From assembly GCF_030056735.1 (NCBI RefSeq), contig NZ_JASHKN010000007.1:124001-188000 (forward strand): a DNA stretch of 64,000 bases. The letters run 5' to 3'. Positions 8,482 to 20,253 of this stretch are shown piece by piece. This stretch comes from Rhodococcus sp. IEGM 1409. GTDB taxonomy: Bacteria; Actinomycetota; Actinomycetes; Mycobacteriales; Mycobacteriaceae. Within the stretch, counting starts at the first letter, position 1. The number at the start of each line of letters is the position of its first letter. The translations under genes and the position numbers were made by a program. Below the pieces are notes generated by a model that made no database searches, had not been told where the DNA came from, and was given only the letters and a program-made list of their open reading frames with translations.

Positions 8482-9711
8482 GTGTTCGTTCGTAGATTTT
8501 CGCTGCGTGACTTCCGATCGTGGGATTCGCTGACGCTCGATCTCACTCCGGGAACAACCGTGTTCCTCGGCTCGAACGGGCACGGTAAGACGAACGTCCT
8601 CGAGTCGCTCGGGTATCTGTCGACGCTGTCGTCTCATCGAGTGTCCGCGGATGCACCGATGATTCGCAGCGGTTCCGCCAGTGCCTTTGCCGGTGCAACG
8701 GTGGTCAACAACGGGCGCGAACTGACCATCGATGTCGAACTGATCGAGGGAAAGTCCAACCGTGCCAGGATAAATCAGTCTCCGACGCGTCGTCCGCGTG
8801 AAGTGCTGGGGATTCTGCAGTCGGTGATGTTCGCGCCGGAGGATTTGTCGTTGGTACGCGGCGATCCTGGTGATCGTCGACGCTATCTCGACGAGTTGTT
8901 GACGTCCCGGATTCCCCGAATGGCCGCTGTCCGTGCGGATTACGACAAGGTGCTACGCCAGCGGTCGGCTCTACTCAAAACTGCCGGTGCGGCTTTGCGT
9001 CGAGGTTCGCGTGGTGGAGAGTCCGACAACGTCCTCTCGACCCTCGAGGTGTGGGACGGGCATCTGGCCGCTCACGGCGCACAATTGTTGGCCGGGCGCC
9101 TCGAGTTGGTCCACGATCTGGCGCCGCACCTGGCGGAGTCGTATCGTTCCATCGCACCCGAATCCCGGCCGGCCTCGATTCGATACAAGAGCAGCCTGGG
9201 TTCGTCGTTGGATCCCGAATTCACCGACCCTGCAAGGATTTCCGGTATCGACGACGTTGCGTACCTCGAGGAGCGATTCCATCTCGAGTTGGCGCAGATG
9301 CGTTCGAAGGAAATCGATCGTGGAGTGTGTCTGGTCGGTCCGCACCGGGACGATCTGGAGCTGATTCTCGGCGACAGTCCGGCGAAAGGCTTTGCAAGCC
9401 ATGGTGAATCGTGGTCTTTCGCGCTTTCGCTGAGACTGGGAGGTTTTGCCCTCCTGCGGGCAGACGGCAGTGACCCGGTCCTGATGCTGGACGATGTCTT
9501 CGCGGAATTGGACCGTCGTCGCCGTAGTGCGCTCGCCACTGTCGCCGCCACCGCGGAACAGGTACTGATCACGGCTGCTGTTCCCGAAGACGTGCCGGAC
9601 GAACTCGAGGCGGCCAAGTTCGGCGTCGAAGCCTCCGATACCGCAGACGGTCGGATATCCCGGATAGTGCCCGTAGGCTCGACTGATCAGGAGGTCGAGT
9701 TCGATGACTGA
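8482..9711 (+). CDS. recF: DNA replication and repair protein RecF
   Basis: RecF is an SMC-like ATPase that helps load RecA at gaps and stalled forks. The 409-residue product has FRSWDSLTLDL near the N-terminus, Walker A GSNGHGKTN around residues 31-39, the RecF block FAPEDLSLVRGDPGDRRRYLDELL near 115-138, and the ABC signature/Walker B region with SLRLGGFALLRADG and PVLMLDDVFAELDRRRR near residues 312-345. It starts at GTG 8482, directly abutting the gnd stop, so translation is likely coupled. Its last codons are part of a 17-bp tandem duplication that also carries the dciA start. Confidence 0.97.
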   Translation: MFVRRFSLRDFRSWDSLTLDLTPGTTVFLGSNGHGKTNVLESLGYLSTLSSHRVSADAPMIRSGSASAFAGATVVNNGRELTIDVELIEGKSNRARINQSPTRRPREVLGILQSVMFAPEDLSLVRGDPGDRRRYLDELLTSRIPRMAAVRADYDKVLRQRSALLKTAGAALRRGSRGGESDNVLSTLEVWDGHLAAHGAQLLAGRLELVHDLAPHLAESYRSIAPESRPASIRYKSSLGSSLDPEFTDPARISGIDDVAYLEERFHLELAQMRSKEIDRGVCLVGPHRDDLELILGDSPAKGFASHGESWSFALSLRLGGFALLRADGSDPVLMLDDVFAELDRRRRSALATVAATAEQVLITAAVPEDVPDELEAAKFGVEASDTADGRISRIVPVGSTDQEVEFDD

Positions 9712-9737
9712 AGACAGCAGATGACTGAAGACAACAA
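9704..9737 (+). repeat. 17-bp tandem duplication at the recF-dciA junction
   Basis: ATGACTGAAGACAGCAG at 9704-9720 is repeated as ATGACTGAAGACAACAA at 9721-9737 (15 of 17 identical). The first copy contains the recF stop (TGA 9709-9711) overlapped by an ATG that opens only a 6-codon frame; the second begins dciA. The AGGAGG at 9689-9694 is 9 nt from the first ATG but 26 nt from the real one. Confidence 0.85.
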
Positions 9738-10266
9738 GGGAGCTCCGGAGCCCGAGCTCAAAGGGGTCGATCTGGCGCGCCGTGCCCTCGAGGAGGCGCG
9801 CGCGACGGCCAAGGCCAACGGCAAGGCCGTCGGGCAGGGGCGTTCGTCGCCCAAATACGGAAGCGGCCGCCCGCGTCGGCGCAGCGGTTGGTCCGGCCCC
9901 GGTCCGGATGCGCGGGATCCTCAGCCGTTCGGCGCTCTCACCAGTGCGATCTCCAAGTCGCGTGGGTGGTCCCCCAGGGTGTCCGAGGGCACGGTCCTCG
10001 GACGGTGGCCGCAGGTCGTCGGTGAAGACATCTCTGCCCATGCCGAGCCGATTTCTCTGAAAGAAGGTGTTCTCAGCATCTCCGCCGAGTCGACGGCGTG
10101 GGCGACCCAGCTGCGCATGATGCAGTCGCAAATTCTGGCAAAAATCGCCGCTGCCGTCGGTGACGGCGTCGTCAAGACGCTGCGCATCACCGGACCGAGC
10201 GCGCCGAGCTGGCGCAAGGGTGAAAGGCATGTGAAAGGCCGCGGACCTCGCGATACGTACGGCTGA
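9721..10266 (+). CDS. dciA: DciA-family helicase loader/operator (DUF721)
   Basis: The 181-residue protein has a charged, low-complexity N-terminal part with an Arg/Gly-rich patch ([13 protein letters not shown] near residue 47) and a C-terminal DUF721 domain (about 75-160) with [25 protein letters not shown] and [22 protein letters not shown]721 proteins of this genomic position are the actinobacterial DciA, which interacts with the replicative helicase DnaB at initiation. It follows recF, as Rv0004 does in M. tuberculosis, but gyrB does not come next; a three-gene cassette intervenes. Its start region is duplicated and distant from the visible ribosome binding site. Confidence 0.88.
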   Translation: MTEDNKGAPEPELKGVDLARRALEEARATAKANGKAVGQGRSSPKYGSGRPRRRSGWSGPGPDARDPQPFGALTSAISKSRGWSPRVSEGTVLGRWPQVVGEDISAHAEPISLKEGVLSISAESTAWATQLRMMQSQILAKIAAAVGDGVVKTLRITGPSAPSWRKGERHVKGRGPRDTYG

Positions 10267-10304
10267 GGAAAACTCAACCAGGCTCTGGTTCTACCTATTA
10301 CTTC

Positions 10305-10344
10305 GTGTTACAGTTAAAACTCGCTAGTGAGTGAACTGTGTCAC
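10305..10344. promoter_or_regulatory. Nested inverted repeats upstream of the redox cassette
   Basis: GTGTTACAGTT at 10305-10315 faces AACTGTGTCAC at 10334-10344 (9 of 11 pair), and between them ACTCGCTAGTGAGT at 10319-10332 is a near-perfect palindrome centred on CTAG. The 14-bp palindrome resembles operators of TetR-type repressors. It lies about 60 bp before the first cassette gene, and no regulator gene is adjacent. Confidence 0.5.
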
Positions 10345-10390
10345 AAGGCTGTCGTTCCCCACCGTTCGGCAGGCATGAAGGAGTAGCCAG

Positions 10391-11302
10391 ATGTCGCAGA
10401 AGCTATCGACACCCGCTTCGTCGTTCGCCGAGCCGGATCACATCCTGTTGCAGGCTCGCAATGTCGAGTTCGACTGGTCCGATCTGCCCATGCACTGGAT
10501 TCCGGGCGATCCGTTCAGCACACACGTTCTCAACGTGCTTCACCTTCTCCTCCCTGCCGGTGAGGAATGGTTTGTCGAGACCTTCAAGGAAGCTCTTCCC
10601 CTGATCGAGGACGAGAAACTCCGCGAAGACGTCGTCGGATTCATCGGCCAGGAGGCAATGCACTCCAACGCGCACTCGGGCGTCCTGGTCCATCTCAAGG
10701 AGAACGGCCTCGATCCGACGCCGTACACGCAGCAGATGGAATGGACCTTCTCGAAGCTGCTCGGTCCGCGCCCGATGACGGGATTGCGCGCCGAGAATCA
10801 CCTGGTGGAGCGCTTGGCGATCATCGCAGCCATCGAACATATCACCGCTTTTCTCGGCGACTGGGTGCTCAACGCCAAGGGGCTCGACAAAGCCGGCATG
10901 CACCCGACCATGCTTGATCTTCTTCGCTGGCACGGCGCCGAAGAGGTCGAACACCGCTCCGTCGCTTACGACGTGATGCGCTACTTCGACAAGCGCGAGA
11001 CGCGCCGCATCCGAACGCAGATCGTCGTCACGCCGGTACTGGTGTGGCTGTGGATTCGTGGCACCAGGTTCCTCATGCGTAACGATCCCGAACTTGCCGC
11101 TCAGGCTCCCAGCCGTCGACGCCCCCACCTGTCCGATTTCATCGCGGCGGGTAAGCGAGGCACGGTTCCCACGTCGTTCGAGCTGGCCAAGCGAATGTCG
11201 ACGTACTTCAGCAAGTCGTACCACCCCAGCAAAGAGGGCTCGACCGCCCAGGCGGTGCAGTACCTGGCGTCGTCACCCGCAGCGCAGGCGGCTGCACGGT
11301 GA
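10391..11302 (+). CDS. Ferritin-like 'metal-dependent hydrolase' family protein (PF10118-type)
   Basis: The 303-residue protein resembles the family annotated as predicted metal-dependent hydrolase. It has the carboxylate/histidine pattern of a ferritin-like di-iron protein: E88-x2-H91 in GQEAMHSNAH, E149-H150 in AAIEHITAF, and E184/E185 with E187-H188 in HGAEEVEHRS. A hydrophobic segment at about 212-224 (VVTPVLVWLWI) may anchor it to the membrane. Its stop overlaps the next gene, a flavin/2Fe-2S reductase, by 4 bp. That pairing suggests, by inference, an oxygen-using di-iron enzyme fed by its own reductase rather than a hydrolase. The substrate is unknown. It starts at ATG 10391 after GAAGGAG. 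Confidence 0.78.
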   Translation: MSQKLSTPASSFAEPDHILLQARNVEFDWSDLPMHWIPGDPFSTHVLNVLHLLLPAGEEWFVETFKEALPLIEDEKLREDVVGFIGQEAMHSNAHSGVLVHLKENGLDPTPYTQQMEWTFSKLLGPRPMTGLRAENHLVERLAIIAAIEHITAFLGDWVLNAKGLDKAGMHPTMLDLLRWHGAEEVEHRSVAYDVMRYFDKRETRRIRTQIVVTPVLVWLWIRGTRFLMRNDPELAAQAPSRRRPHLSDFIAAGKRGTVPTSFELAKRMSTYFSKSYHPSKEGSTAQAVQYLASSPAAQAAAR

Positions 11303-12423
11303 TTTCACTCTCGAGGGTCAAGGACGTCATCTCCGGTCACGACGGGTTGCCGCGTTTTCCGGCGCCGCCCGATCTGTCCGGCAAGAACCGTCCCGACCGC
11401 GCCATGCGCATCACGGAGTTGTTGGCGGACAAGTACCTTCGGGTGTTGACGGCCTACGACTACAACCCCGAGATCGCGGGACACAACCCCGACACGGCCA
11501 TGAACATGGTGGTCAGCACGCGTGAGGTGGTGGCCACCGACGAGAACGTCGTTCGCCTGCGCTTCGAATCCGCCGACGGCTCACCGATTCCGCCGTGGCA
11601 TCCGGGTTCGCATCTGGACTTCCATCTACCGTCGGGTCTGCGGCGTCAGTATTCGCTGTGCGGCGACCCTGCCGATCGCACGGGATACAGCGTTGCGGTG
11701 CGCCGGATCCTCGACGGCGGTGGCGGTTCCATCGAGATGCACGCCCTGCAGCCCGGTGAGCAGGTCACTGTCCGCGGCCCCCGCAACGGCTTCCCGTTTG
11801 TCGGAGAAGGCAGCGCGTTGTTTGTTGCCGGCGGTATCGGCATCACGCCGATCATCGCAATGGTCCGTGCAGCAAGGGAATTGGGGATGGACTGGTACTT
11901 CGTGTACTCGGGCCGCTCTCGTGAATCCATGCCGTTCCTCGACGAGATCGCCACCTGGGATCCCGAACGTGTCTTCGTGCGTCCGGACGACGAGTTCGGA
12001 TTGCCCACCACCGCAGATCTTCTCGGACGAGCGCCGGTCGGCGGCGCCGTGTACTGCTGTGGCCCGACGCCGATGCTCGACGCCGTCCGCCGCGGATTCA
12101 GCGATACACCCTCTGCCGCTTTGCATTTCGAGCGGTTCGGGGCTCCGCCGGTGATCGACGGCAAGGAATTCGAAGTGCAGCTGGTCAATTCGGGTCAGGT
12201 ACTCACCGTGCCGGCCGACGGGTCCGCTCTCGATGTCATCAAGAAGACGTTGCCCGGTGTCGGGTACTCGTGTCAGCAGGGTTTCTGTGGAACCTGTCGG
12301 GTGAAGGTGCTCGCGGGTAAACCCGATCACCGCGAAAGGCGTCTGACCGACACCGAGCAGGAAACGGAGATGCTCATCTGCGTATCTCGTTCCGACGGTG
12401 GACGTCTCGTTCTCGATCTCTAG
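11299..12423 (+). CDS. Ferredoxin reductase-type oxidoreductase (PDR/VanB-like, C-terminal 2Fe-2S)
   Basis: This 374-residue electron-transfer protein has a flavin-binding barrel with the RQYSLCG motif near residue 115, an NAD(P)-binding domain with GGIGITPI near 180 and CCGPTPML near 253, and a plant-type [2Fe-2S] domain at the C-terminus with C-x4-C-x2-C in SCQQGFCGTC and a fourth Cys in LICVS. This is the layout of phthalate-dioxygenase-reductase-type partners, which pass electrons from NAD(P)H to an oxygenase. The N-terminal ~65 residues are an extension before the barrel. The GTG start overlaps the preceding ferritin-like gene by 4 bp, so the two are probably made as partners. Confidence 0.9.
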   Translation: MISLSRVKDVISGHDGLPRFPAPPDLSGKNRPDRAMRITELLADKYLRVLTAYDYNPEIAGHNPDTAMNMVVSTREVVATDENVVRLRFESADGSPIPPWHPGSHLDFHLPSGLRRQYSLCGDPADRTGYSVAVRRILDGGGGSIEMHALQPGEQVTVRGPRNGFPFVGEGSALFVAGGIGITPIIAMVRAARELGMDWYFVYSGRSRESMPFLDEIATWDPERVFVRPDDEFGLPTTADLLGRAPVGGAVYCCGPTPMLDAVRRGFSDTPSAALHFERFGAPPVIDGKEFEVQLVNSGQVLTVPADGSALDVIKKTLPGVGYSCQQGFCGTCRVKVLAGKPDHRERRLTDTEQETEMLICVSRSDGGRLVLDL

Positions 12424-12463
12424 ATTTCCCAGTCCGAAGGATTCAAAGCCGAAGGGTCAGTCA

Positions 12464-13387
12464 ATGTCCAAGCACTCTCCTGTCCATGCCGTGACCGCGC
12501 GTCGGGTGACCAACGGTTCCGTCAGCCTGGCCGTGTTCGAGCAGGGAAAAGCGGACGGCGAGACCATCGTCCTGGTGCATGGTTGGCCCGACACCCATGA
12601 ATTGTGGAACCGAGTCGTGCCTTTGCTCGCAGACGACTTCCGCGTCGTCAGCTACGACAGCCGCGGGGCCGGGGATAGCACGATCCCCTCGAGGGTGCAG
12701 GACTACCAACTGAGCGCACTGGCCGGCGATCTGTTCGCCGTCATCGACGCGGTCAGCCCAGGCAAGCCGGTGCACGTCCTGGCACACGACTGGGGATCCG
12801 TGGAAACGTGGGAAGCGGTCTGCGAGCCGGGGGCCGAGGAGAAGATCGCGTCGTTCTCTTCCATCTCGGGCCCCAATCTCGATCATCTCGGTAAGTGGAT
12901 CCGGGCGAGCGCGTCCAAGCGTCGTTTCCTCGGCCCGGCCGCGCAGGGAATTGCGTCGGCCTACACCGTTCTGTTCCAGATTCCCGGCCTGTGCACTCTT
13001 CCGTTGCGTCTGTGGTTCGCCAAGCACTGGCCGGCTTTTCTGGGGTTCTTCGACGGTCTGGACCCCCGTGTGGTCAACACCGCGCCCACCATCGCCGACG
13101 ACATGGTGAACGGACTCAAGCTTTATCGCGCGAACATCCGGCCGTCTCTCGGCAAGCCGCGGGATCGGTACACGGACGTGCCCGTTCAGCTCATTCTGAA
13201 CAAGTACGACAAAGCCGTTCGTCCGGTGGGATACGAAGACACCGAAAAATGGGTCTCCGACCTGCAGCGACGTGAAATTGCCGCGGGACACTGGTCGCCG
13301 TTCTCGCATCCGGGCGAGGTTGCCGAACATGCGCGGGCATTTATCGCGAGCCTGAGAGAGCGTCGCTCGGAGAAGCAAAGTTCCTAG
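12464..13387 (+). CDS. Alpha/beta hydrolase, epoxide hydrolase-like
   Basis: The 307-residue alpha/beta hydrolase has the oxyanion-hole motif HGWPDTHELW near residue 40 and the nucleophile elbow AHDWGS near residue 107, where Asp replaces Ser. An Asp nucleophile with HGxP is typical of epoxide hydrolases and haloalkane dehalogenases. A late acid region (LNKYDKAV) and a C-terminal His (AAGHWSPFSHP) complete a plausible triad. It resembles the N-terminal hydrolase half of EphD-type proteins but lacks a dehydrogenase half. It lies 40 bp after the reductase. With a di-iron-like protein upstream, detoxifying or processing an epoxide product is a reasonable inference. I choose ATG 12464, after GAAGGG, over an upstream in-frame start at 12398 inside the reductase gene. 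Confidence 0.85.
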   Translation: MSKHSPVHAVTARRVTNGSVSLAVFEQGKADGETIVLVHGWPDTHELWNRVVPLLADDFRVVSYDSRGAGDSTIPSRVQDYQLSALAGDLFAVIDAVSPGKPVHVLAHDWGSVETWEAVCEPGAEEKIASFSSISGPNLDHLGKWIRASASKRRFLGPAAQGIASAYTVLFQIPGLCTLPLRLWFAKHWPAFLGFFDGLDPRVVNTAPTIADDMVNGLKLYRANIRPSLGKPRDRYTDVPVQLILNKYDKAVRPVGYEDTEKWVSDLQRREIAAGHWSPFSHPGEVAEHARAFIASLRERRSEKQSS

Positions 13388-13462
13388 CGTTTCACCTTCA
13401 GGGGATCGTAAAAATTCGTCTGCGGCGCAGCCAGGGGTGTCATTGGCCGCTTCTAGTCGGTG

Positions 13463-13474
13463 CTTACCAGTAAG
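13463..13474. promoter_or_regulatory. Small palindrome in the gyrB upstream region
   Basis: CTTAC-CA-GTAAG is a perfect 5-bp-arm inverted repeat about 110 bp before the gyrB start, in a 197-bp spacer that must contain the gyrBA promoter. The spacer otherwise holds no gene. It could be an operator or a chance match. Confidence 0.35.
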
Positions 13475-13488
13475 ATGGTCAACGGTAA

Positions 13489-15621
<2,133 letters not shown>

Positions 15622-15691
15622 GGCCTTCGGCCCTGTGCGTGGTTAACGAGTCCAGGGACTCCTTAACCGCTCACAGGGCGCTTGCGCCCCC
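15622..15691 (+). repeat. Multi-stem inverted repeat in the gyrB-gyrA spacer
   Basis: The 94-bp spacer is mostly foldable. A long imperfect hairpin pairs CCCTGTG (15631-15637) with CACAGGG (15672-15678) and GGTTAACGAGTCC (15641-15653) with GGACTCCTTAACC (15656-15668), 12 of 13 matching. Short stems flank it: GGGCC-TTC-GGCCC at 15621-15633 and GGGCG-CTTG-CGCCC around 15676-15689. It could modulate gyrA expression or mRNA stability. Confidence 0.7.
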
Positions 15692-15715
15692 TCTTCTTCA
15701 TAAGAAAGTGAGCTC

Positions 15716-18246
<2,531 letters not shown>

Positions 18247-18247
<1 letters not shown>

Positions 18248-19602
18248 TGAGCACTCCCAACCAGCCGGGCAGTGACCAGAAGAGCGAAAGCCCTTCAGGT
18301 GAGGTGCCACCGAAGCCGGAGCAGGCAACTGCTCCGGCGGGGCCGCAGACGTCGAAACCTGCAGCTCCAGCGGACGGCGGACCCAAAGCTTCCGAGGCAG
18401 CTCCGGCGCCCGAGGCACCTGAGCCGCCTCGTGGCCCGTCGGCTCAGAAGCCGGCGGGTGGGGCTTCCGACGCTGCAGGTGCGGCCAAGGGTCAGGCTCC
18501 TTCTGTGGCTCCGGCTGCGCCGGTAACTCCGGCGAAGGGTGACGGTCAGGCTCCGCCGCAACCGGTTGCCAATCAGGCTCGTGGCAGCCAGGCACCGCCG
18601 TGGCAGCGGGGACCCCAGCCGTCAGGTCAGCCGCAGGGGCAGCCAGCTCAGAACCCGGCTGCTCAGAACCCGGGGTCCAAGGCTCCGGCACCGCAGAATC
18701 AGGCACCGCAGAATCAGGCTCCGCAAAGTCAGCCGCAGACCAACATCACGCGACCCGCCGGTGCTGGTGCTCCTGCGGGTCGACCGGCAGGCCCTGCCGG
18801 GAGTAAGCCACCTGCGGGTCCGCAGCGTCCTGCAGCGGCCGGCCCTGCACAGGGTGGCCCGGCCAAATCTCCCGCACAGGGTGGTGCACCGAAGGGACAG
18901 CCTCAAACGGGTCGCCCTGCCGGCAACCCGTCGGCACGTCCCGTCGTGACGGGAACGGCGGCGGCCGCAGCTACCGGTGGCGTCGCTGGTGCGGCAGCGG
19001 CCAAGAGCAACGCACCGACCGTCGCAGCCAGGGCAGTTGCACCCGCGGGCGCGAATCCGACGGCTGCAAACCCCAAGGCTGCAAATCCGAAAGCAAAAGC
19101 TGCTGCGATCGACGGGCCCACTCGGCACATCGATCGCAAGGATTTGCCGAAGGACATGCCTGACCTCTCCGAGGCCAAGCATCCGTTGCCTGCTGCGGTG
19201 AAGGGTGAGAAAACTCACGCCGTATCGGCCTCGGTCGTCGACGGTGCGCCGCTGCGCGCAACGGTTCAGATCCGTCGTATCGACCCGTGGTCCACGCTCA
19301 AGATCACGTCCGTGATCTCGGTGTCGCTGTTCTTCGTATGGATGGTGGCCGTCGGACTGCTCTACGTCGTCCTCGACGGTATGGGCGTCTGGGATCGCTT
19401 GAATAACGCGTTCACCGACATCGTTGCCGACGGCGGCTCCGACGGTCTGGTGACGGCCGGCCAGGTGTTCGGCTACGCCGCGCTGATCGGTATCGCGAAC
19501 ATGGTGCTTTTCACGGCACTCGTCACGATCGGATCGTTCATCTACAACCTCTGCAGCGACCTGGTTGGCGGCGTAGAGGTAACTCTCGCCGACCGCGACT
19601 GA
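18247..19602 (+). CDS. DUF3566 membrane protein with a long Pro/Ala/Gln-rich N-terminal region
   Basis: The 451-residue protein has a ~340-residue low-complexity N-terminus rich in Ala, Pro, Gly and Gln, with QNQAPQ repeats near residues 155-165. A ~110-residue C-terminal domain follows, with two membrane segments: [24 protein letters not shown] (about 352-375) and [23 protein letters not shown] (about 410-432). This C-terminal domain matches the DUF3566 protein that follows gyrA in mycobacteria (Rv0007). The function is unknown. Its GTG start overlaps the gyrA stop by one base, so it is translationally coupled to gyrase. The N-terminal part is probably disordered and cytoplasmic, by inference. 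Confidence 0.88.
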
Positions 19603-19677
19603 CCTGCGAAAACATTGCTCCGCCGGGCCCGTTTTGGTGTCAGCGGCCCGGTGGGGTAATCTTTGGAATCGGTTCAG

Positions 19678-19751
19678 GGGCCTATAGCTCAGGTGGTTAG
19701 AGCGCTTTACTGATAATGAAGAGGTCGGAGGTTCAAGTCCTCCTAGGCCCA
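19678..19751 (+). tRNA. ileT: tRNA-Ile (GAT anticodon)
   Basis: The 74-nt sequence has a 7-bp acceptor stem (GGGCCTA/TAGGCCC), a D arm with AGCTCAGGTGGTTAGAGC, anticodon loop CTGATAA reading GAT, and a T arm with GGTTCAAGTCC. CCA is not encoded. Its place after gyrA matches mycobacteria. Confidence 0.97.
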
Positions 19752-19780
19752 CTCCCATGTGCCGAAGAAGGGTTGCTGGA

Positions 19781-19891
19781 ATGAAGGTTTTCCTGCTTGT
19801 CGGGGCCGGAATTCTGGTAGCTCTCGGGGTCACCAAGCTGATCAAAAGTCAGCGCGGAGACAAGGTTTGGCACGATTTGGAAACAGGATAG
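19781..19891 (+). CDS. 36-residue membrane peptide, DLW-39-like
   Basis: ATG at 19781 opens a 36-codon frame ending at TAG 19889-19891, with AGAAGGG about 9 nt upstream. The product has one hydrophobic helix (VFLLVGAGILVALGVTKLI, residues 3-21) followed by a charged tail ending KVWHDLETG. Very small proteins of this layout, named DLW-39, are annotated between the gyrA-linked tRNAs of many actinobacteria. Here the tail reads WHDLE rather than an exact DLW, so membership is probable, not certain. It lies between tRNA-Ile and tRNA-Ala. The function is unknown. Confidence 0.68.
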   Translation: MKVFLLVGAGILVALGVTKLIKSQRGDKVWHDLETG

Positions 19892-19926
19892 AACCTAGGT
19901 ACTCTGACTCCGGTCAGAAACCGAAC

Positions 19927-19999
19927 GGGGCCTTAGCTCAGTTGGTAGAGCGCTGCCTTTGCAAGGCAGATGTCAGGAGTTCGAATCTCCTAGGCTCCA
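19927..19999 (+). tRNA. alaT: tRNA-Ala (TGC anticodon)
   Basis: The 73-nt sequence has acceptor GGGGCCT/AGGCTCC (one G-U), D arm TTAGCTCAGTTGGTAGAGC, anticodon loop around TTTGCAA reading TGC, and T arm GGAGTTCGAATCTCC. CCA is not encoded. A strong terminator follows 7 bp later. Confidence 0.97.
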
Positions 20000-20006
20000 C
20001 AGTAAG

Positions 20007-20042
20007 AAAACACCCTCCCGGGATCCGGGAGGGTGTTTTTTT
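20007..20042 (+). terminator. Terminator of the tRNA-Ala transcript
   Basis: An 11-bp stem (CACCCTCCCGG at 20011-20021, complement at 20025-20035), extendable by AAAA/TTTT, is followed by a run of at least seven T. It is a textbook intrinsic terminator. Confidence 0.95.
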
Positions 20043-20082
20043 GTATGCCGATGTACCCATGTCCGTCCCACCCCCCGTTTTT

Positions 20083-20133
20083 GAGCGAACGGCACTTTCG
20101 GCGCACTGAAGGCGATGAACATGCCGTTCGCTC
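20083..20133. repeat. 12-bp inverted repeat element, possible REP-like unit
   Basis: GAGCGAACGGCA at 20083-20094 faces its exact complement TGCCGTTCGCTC at 20122-20133, with a 27-nt middle. Weaker complementarity continues outside (CCCACCCC before, GGGGTGG after). It stands in the 210-bp spacer before the eRF1-like gene, after the tRNA terminator. The layout suggests a dispersed palindromic repeat, but copy number cannot be judged from one window. Confidence 0.55.
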
Positions 20134-20253
20134 GGAGTGGGGTGGCCAGAACGACGCCCACTATGGTCCGTTCGTCCCGAATTCTCCGGAAGGTCTAGTG
20201 GTCATAACCAGCCGGGCGTAGCGTGAGGAGAACCCAATTTCAGGAGGTTCGTA

